NCBI RefSeq assembly: GCF_900769625.1
Contig: NZ_CAAGHK010000050.1
Location: forward strand, 1 to 16,815
DNA: 16,815 nt
Reading direction: 5' to 3'
Source: an uncultured Clostridium sp.
Lineage (GTDB): Bacteria; Bacillota; Clostridia; Clostridiales; Clostridiaceae
Part shown: piece after piece, positions 13,566-16,815 of the stretch
Numbering within the stretch: position 1 is the stretch's first letter
Layout: every line of letters begins with the position of its first letter
The notes under the pieces: generated by a model
Told to the model about the DNA's origin: nothing
What the model saw: only the letters and a program-made list of their open reading frames with translations
Databases searched by the model: none
Program-made: the position numbers and the translations under genes

Positions 13566-15002
13566 ATGATATATGAAAAATTAGATAACTTTAGAGGTGA
13601 TTTCCTATGGGGATCAGCATCAGCAGCATATCAAGTTGAAGGTGGATGGGATCAAGATGGAAAAGGAAAAAGTATTTGGGATATATATACTAAAAAGGAA
13701 GGTACAACCTATAAAAATACTAATGGGGATATAGCAGTAGATCATTATAACAGATATAAAGAAGATGTATCTTTAATGGCAGAAATGGGATTAAAAGCTT
13801 ATAGATTTTCAATTGCATGGACTCGTATATATCCTAATGGTAGAGGAAAGGTAAATGAAGAAGGACTTAAGTTTTATGAAAATTTAATTGATGAGCTAAT
13901 AAAAAATGATATAACTCCAATAGTTACATTATATCACTGGGATTTACCACAGCATCTACAGGATTTATATGGTGGATGGGAATCAAGGGAAATAATAAAC
14001 GATTTCAACAATTATTGTGTAACTTTATTTAAGAGATTTGGTAATAAGGTTAAATATTGGGTTACGTTAAATGAACAAAATGTATTTTTAACATTAGGAT
14101 ATTTAACAGCATTACATCCACCAGGAGTTAAGGATCAAAAGAGAATGTTACAGGCAAATCATATTGCAAATTTAGCAAGTGCAAAGGTTATTGAATCTTT
14201 TAGAAAGTATGTTTCAAATGGAATGATTGGTCCAAGCTTTGCATTCACTCCTAATTATGCTTATAGTTGTAATCCACAAGATGTGTTAGCTGCAGAAAAT
14301 GCAGAAGATTTAAATTGTAATTGGTGGCTTGATGTTTATTGTAAGGGTGTATATCCAACGTTTGCATTAAGATATTATGAAAGATTAGGAATAGCACCAA
14401 TAATTGAGGATGGGGATCTTGAATTATTAGCAAGAGTAAAACCAGACTTTATTGGAATTAATTATTATCAAACAACAACAGTTGCAATGAATCCATTAGA
14501 TGGGGTTGGAGCTTCTGAAGGAATGAATAATACTGGTAAAAAGGGAACTACAAAGGAAAGTGGAATACCAGGTGTATATAAAAATGTAAAAAATCCTTAC
14601 TTGGAAACAACTAATTGGGATTGGAATATAGATGCAACAGGGCTGAGAACTGGTTTAAGAAGATTAACAAGTAGATATGGATTGCCTATATTAATTACAG
14701 AAAATGGCCTTGGTGAATTTGATAAGCTAGAAGATAATATAGTAAATGATGATTATAGAATTAAATATTTAAAAGAACATATTATTGCATGTAAAGAAGC
14801 AATTACTGATGGTGTTGAGCTTTTAGGATATTGTACTTGGTCATTTACAGATTTGTTAAGCTGGCTTAATGGATATCAAAAACGTTATGGATTTGTATAT
14901 ATTGATAGAGATGAAAATGATGAAAAAGATTTAAGAAGAATTAAGAAGAAAAGTTTCTATTGGTATAAGGATGTAATAAGTAGTAATGGTGAAAATTTAT
15001 AA
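13566..15002 (+). CDS. GH1 6-phospho-beta-glucosidase
   Basis: A 478-residue protein with AAAGGAGG 7 bases before its ATG. It is a full-length TIM-barrel GH1: acid/base Glu170 in TLNEQN, nucleophile Glu379 in LITENG, and the N-terminal FLWGSASAAYQVEGG signature. The C-terminal loop SWLNGYQKRYGF has Ser432, Lys439 and Tyr441 in the S-x6-K-x-Y spacing that binds the 6-phosphate in phospho-beta-glycosidases, so a phosphorylated substrate is favoured over free cellobiose. It has no signal peptide and is cytoplasmic. It would split PTS-delivered beta-glucoside-6-phosphates (for example from laminaribiose or cellobiose) into glucose and glucose-6-phosphate. It is followed at 58 bases by the PTS IIB gene, in one operon. 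Confidence 0.92.
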   Translation: MIYEKLDNFRGDFLWGSASAAYQVEGGWDQDGKGKSIWDIYTKKEGTTYKNTNGDIAVDHYNRYKEDVSLMAEMGLKAYRFSIAWTRIYPNGRGKVNEEGLKFYENLIDELIKNDITPIVTLYHWDLPQHLQDLYGGWESREIINDFNNYCVTLFKRFGNKVKYWVTLNEQNVFLTLGYLTALHPPGVKDQKRMLQANHIANLASAKVIESFRKYVSNGMIGPSFAFTPNYAYSCNPQDVLAAENAEDLNCNWWLDVYCKGVYPTFALRYYERLGIAPIIEDGDLELLARVKPDFIGINYYQTTTVAMNPLDGVGASEGMNNTGKKGTTKESGIPGVYKNVKNPYLETTNWDWNIDATGLRTGLRRLTSRYGLPILITENGLGEFDKLEDNIVNDDYRIKYLKEHIIACKEAITDGVELLGYCTWSFTDLLSWLNGYQKRYGFVYIDRDENDEKDLRRIKKKSFYWYKDVISSNGENL

Positions 15003-15060
15003 ATGTTAAATAATAAAAATTATATAAATTATAAAATTAAGTATAAAGGGAGAGATCAAA

Positions 15061-15363
15061 ATGAAAAAAATATTATTAGTCTGTTCAGCTGGGATGTCAA
15101 CAAGTTTATTAGTTAATAAAATGAATAATGCAGCAAAGGAATTTGGGGAAGAAGTATCTATAGAAGCCTTACCAGTATCAGAATGTTCAAGCAAAATAGA
15201 TGAGGTAGATATTGTTCTTTTAGGACCACAAGTACGTTTTCAAAAACCAGTAGTAGAAAAATTAGCTAATGGAAGAATTCCAGTAGAAGTAATAGATATG
15301 AGATTATATGGAATAATGGATGGAAAAACAATATTAAAAAATACCTTAGCTAAAATTAAATAG
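15061..15363 (+). CDS. PTS lactose/cellobiose-family EIIB
   Basis: A 100-residue protein starting at ATG behind AAAGGGAGAG. The N-terminal strand and P-loop MKKILLVCSAGMSTSLLV carry the phosphorylated Cys8. Size and fold (Rossmann-like, GPQVRFQ motif at about 60-66) match CelA-type EIIB. It takes phosphate from EIIA and passes it to the sugar carried by EIIC at the membrane. It ends 20 bases before the EIIC gene. Confidence 0.92.
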   Translation: MKKILLVCSAGMSTSLLVNKMNNAAKEFGEEVSIEALPVSECSSKIDEVDIVLLGPQVRFQKPVVEKLANGRIPVEVIDMRLYGIMDGKTILKNTLAKIK

Positions 15364-15383
15364 GGTAAAGGAGGATAAAAATT

Positions 15384-16754
15384 ATGAGTGCTATGGAGAA
15401 ATTTCAATCTCAAATAGAAAAGGTATTAGTGCCGTTAGCTAGTAAGTTAAATTCACAAAGGCATATTTGTGCAGTAAGGGATTCATTTATATTAACATTT
15501 CCACTAACTATGGCAGGATCTTTAATGGTATTACTTAACTTCGTTTTATTATCACCAGATGGGTTCATTTGTAAATTATTAAGGTTAAATAAAATATTCC
15601 CTAATATAAGTGAATGTCAAGCTATATTTAGCCCAGTATTAAAAGGCTCAACAGATATATTAGCTATATTAATTGTATTTTTAATTGCTAGAAATTTGGC
15701 AAAACAACTTAAATCAGATGATTTATTATCAGGATTAACAGCAGTATCAGTTTATTTTATAATTTACTCAGATTATGTAAATGTGGATGGCGTAAACTAT
15801 TTAACTACAAAGTTTATTGGGGCACAAGGATTATTTGTAGCTATAATTGTTGGGTTAGTAGTTGGAGAACTTATGTCAGTTTTATCAAAGTCTAAAAGGT
15901 TAGAAATTAAGATGCCAGAACAAGTTCCACCAGCAGTAGCTAGAACATTTAAATTATTATTACCAATAGTTATAATTACAGTTTCATTTTCAATATTAAA
16001 TTTCTTTATTAAGAAATTTGCACCAGGTGGATTACATGAATTAGTTTATACTGTAATTCAAACTCCATTAACACAATTAGGTCAAAATGTAGGATCAGTA
16101 TTAATATTAACTCTTATATCTCAATCACTTTGGGTTATGGGAATCCATGGTCCAAATACTATTGCAGCAGTACGTGATACTATGTTTGCAGAGGCAACAA
16201 ATGCAAATCTTTCATATGCAGCAGCAAATGGTACTGCATGGGGAGCACCTTATCCAGTAACATTTAATGGATTATATGATGCTTTTGGAGCATATGGTGG
16301 TTCAGGAGCAACATTAGGATTAATAATTGCAATATTTATATTTAGTAAAGCAAAAGAACAAAAAAGTATAGCAAAGCTTTCATTTGCACCAGGACTATTT
16401 AATATAAATGAGATGGTTATATTTGGATTACCTATAGTATTAAATCCTATATATATAATACCATTTATATTAACTCCATTAGTAAATATAACAATTGGGT
16501 ATTTAGCAACATCAGTTATGAGGATTATACCACCAGTAGCATATGGAGTGCCTTGGACAACACCAGGACCATTAGCACCATTCTTAGGAACTGGGGGAAA
16601 TATTATGGGATTAGTAATAGGATTAATTTGTTTAGCAGTTAGCGTATTTACTTATGCACCATTTGTAATAGCTGCAAGTAAAGCTGAATTAAAAAATGAA
16701 GAAGAAGCAACTTTAAATGAATTTAATAATGTTGAAGGAATAAATACAATTTAA
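15384..16754 (+). CDS. PTS lactose/cellobiose-family EIIC permease
   Basis: A 456-residue membrane protein behind AAAGGAGG, with about ten hydrophobic segments. It has the family blocks VRDSFILTFPLTMAGSL (about 31-47), HGPN (Ser/Trp-rich LWVMGIHGPN), FNINEMVIFGLPIVLNP near 345-361 (the conserved Glu and Pro of the sugar site) and the Pro/Gly-rich PPVAYGVPWTTPGPLAP. It transports beta-glucoside disaccharides across the membrane while EIIB phosphorylates them. Context with GH16 and GH1 suggests laminaribiose or cellobiose, but the sequence does not settle which. The next gene is EIIA. Apart from EIIA the complex is complete in this window. Confidence 0.92.
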   Translation: MSAMEKFQSQIEKVLVPLASKLNSQRHICAVRDSFILTFPLTMAGSLMVLLNFVLLSPDGFICKLLRLNKIFPNISECQAIFSPVLKGSTDILAILIVFLIARNLAKQLKSDDLLSGLTAVSVYFIIYSDYVNVDGVNYLTTKFIGAQGLFVAIIVGLVVGELMSVLSKSKRLEIKMPEQVPPAVARTFKLLLPIVIITVSFSILNFFIKKFAPGGLHELVYTVIQTPLTQLGQNVGSVLILTLISQSLWVMGIHGPNTIAAVRDTMFAEATNANLSYAAANGTAWGAPYPVTFNGLYDAFGAYGGSGATLGLIIAIFIFSKAKEQKSIAKLSFAPGLFNINEMVIFGLPIVLNPIYIIPFILTPLVNITIGYLATSVMRIIPPVAYGVPWTTPGPLAPFLGTGGNIMGLVIGLICLAVSVFTYAPFVIAASKAELKNEEEATLNEFNNVEGINTI

Positions 16755-16785
16755 TATATTAATTAAATAATTAGAGGTAGATGTT

Positions 16786-16815
16786 ATGGAAGGATTAGAA
16801 TTAATAGCATTTGAA
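16786..16815 (+). CDS. PTS lactose/cellobiose-family EIIA, 5' end only
   Basis: An ATG at 16786 lies 8 bases after AGAGG (16773-16777). The ten visible codons read MEGLELIAFE, the typical opening of lactose/cellobiose-type EIIA proteins. The gene runs off the window. It would complete the EII complex by passing phosphate from HPr to EIIB. The identity rests on ten residues and on position after EIIB-EIIC. Confidence 0.7.
   Translation, partial: MEGLELIAFE

Noticed and set aside
14251..15194. Reverse-strand open frames over GH1 and PTS IIB, and one over the RpiR gene.
   Set aside because: They are antisense shadows of intact, well-recognised genes.
1..16815. CRISPR array.
   Set aside because: No regularly spaced direct repeats were seen anywhere in the window.

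Overview
The window is very AT-rich with strong AGGAGG-type ribosome binding sites. Together with the gene families present, this points to a low-GC Firmicute, most likely a saccharolytic Clostridium (C. butyricum/C. beijerinckii-like). The genus is inferred from composition and gene content, not from a marker gene.

Layout. (1) Bases 1-130 are a markedly GC-richer patch ending in a perfect 10-bp hairpin that looks like the right end of an IS200/IS605-type element. It is followed by a reverse-strand helix-turn-helix ORF (133-600) and a non-coding stretch with a possible gene remnant (630-809). (2) Bases 938 to about 6710 look like a compact integrated element. It holds a small unknown protein overlapping a DUF927-type replicative ATPase, a cytoplasmic leucine-rich-repeat protein, a tiny ORF, a large serine recombinase, and two acidic unknown proteins under their own near-consensus promoter. 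(3) Bases about 6684-7600 are a junction zone. It contains a long perfect palindrome, an 11-nt tmRNA-3'-end-like sequence followed by a strong terminator, near-direct repeats, and the wreck of an IS3/IS150-group insertion sequence on the minus strand. (4) Bases 7600-16815 are a beta-glucan utilisation locus on the plus strand. In order: secreted GH16 endo-beta-1,3-glucanase with three CBM-like modules, a frameshifted cell-wall-anchor tail, a LacI-family regulator broken by two opposite frameshifts, ROK sugar kinase, RpiR-family regulator, GH1 6-phospho-beta-glucosidase, PTS IIB, PTS IIC and the first ten codons of PTS IIA.

How the locus works (inference from families). GH16 cuts beta-1,3-glucan outside the cell. 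The lactose/cellobiose-type PTS imports and phosphorylates the resulting disaccharides. GH1, which carries the Ser/Lys/Tyr phosphate-binding signature, splits them into glucose and glucose-6-phosphate, and the ROK kinase can phosphorylate the free sugar. A 16-bp near-palindrome (14/16 identical) occurs both upstream of GH16 and in the RpiR-GH1 intergenic region, suggesting that RpiR links the secreted enzyme to the uptake operon. A separate perfect 16-bp palindrome sits at the predicted start point of the LacI gene.

Most notable: three frameshifts lie within about 1.1 kb (GH16 tail and two in lacI), two of them at A7 runs. They are either true decay or phase-variable states, or consensus errors. 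The mobile element also has an unusual gene set and two unrecognised cargo proteins.
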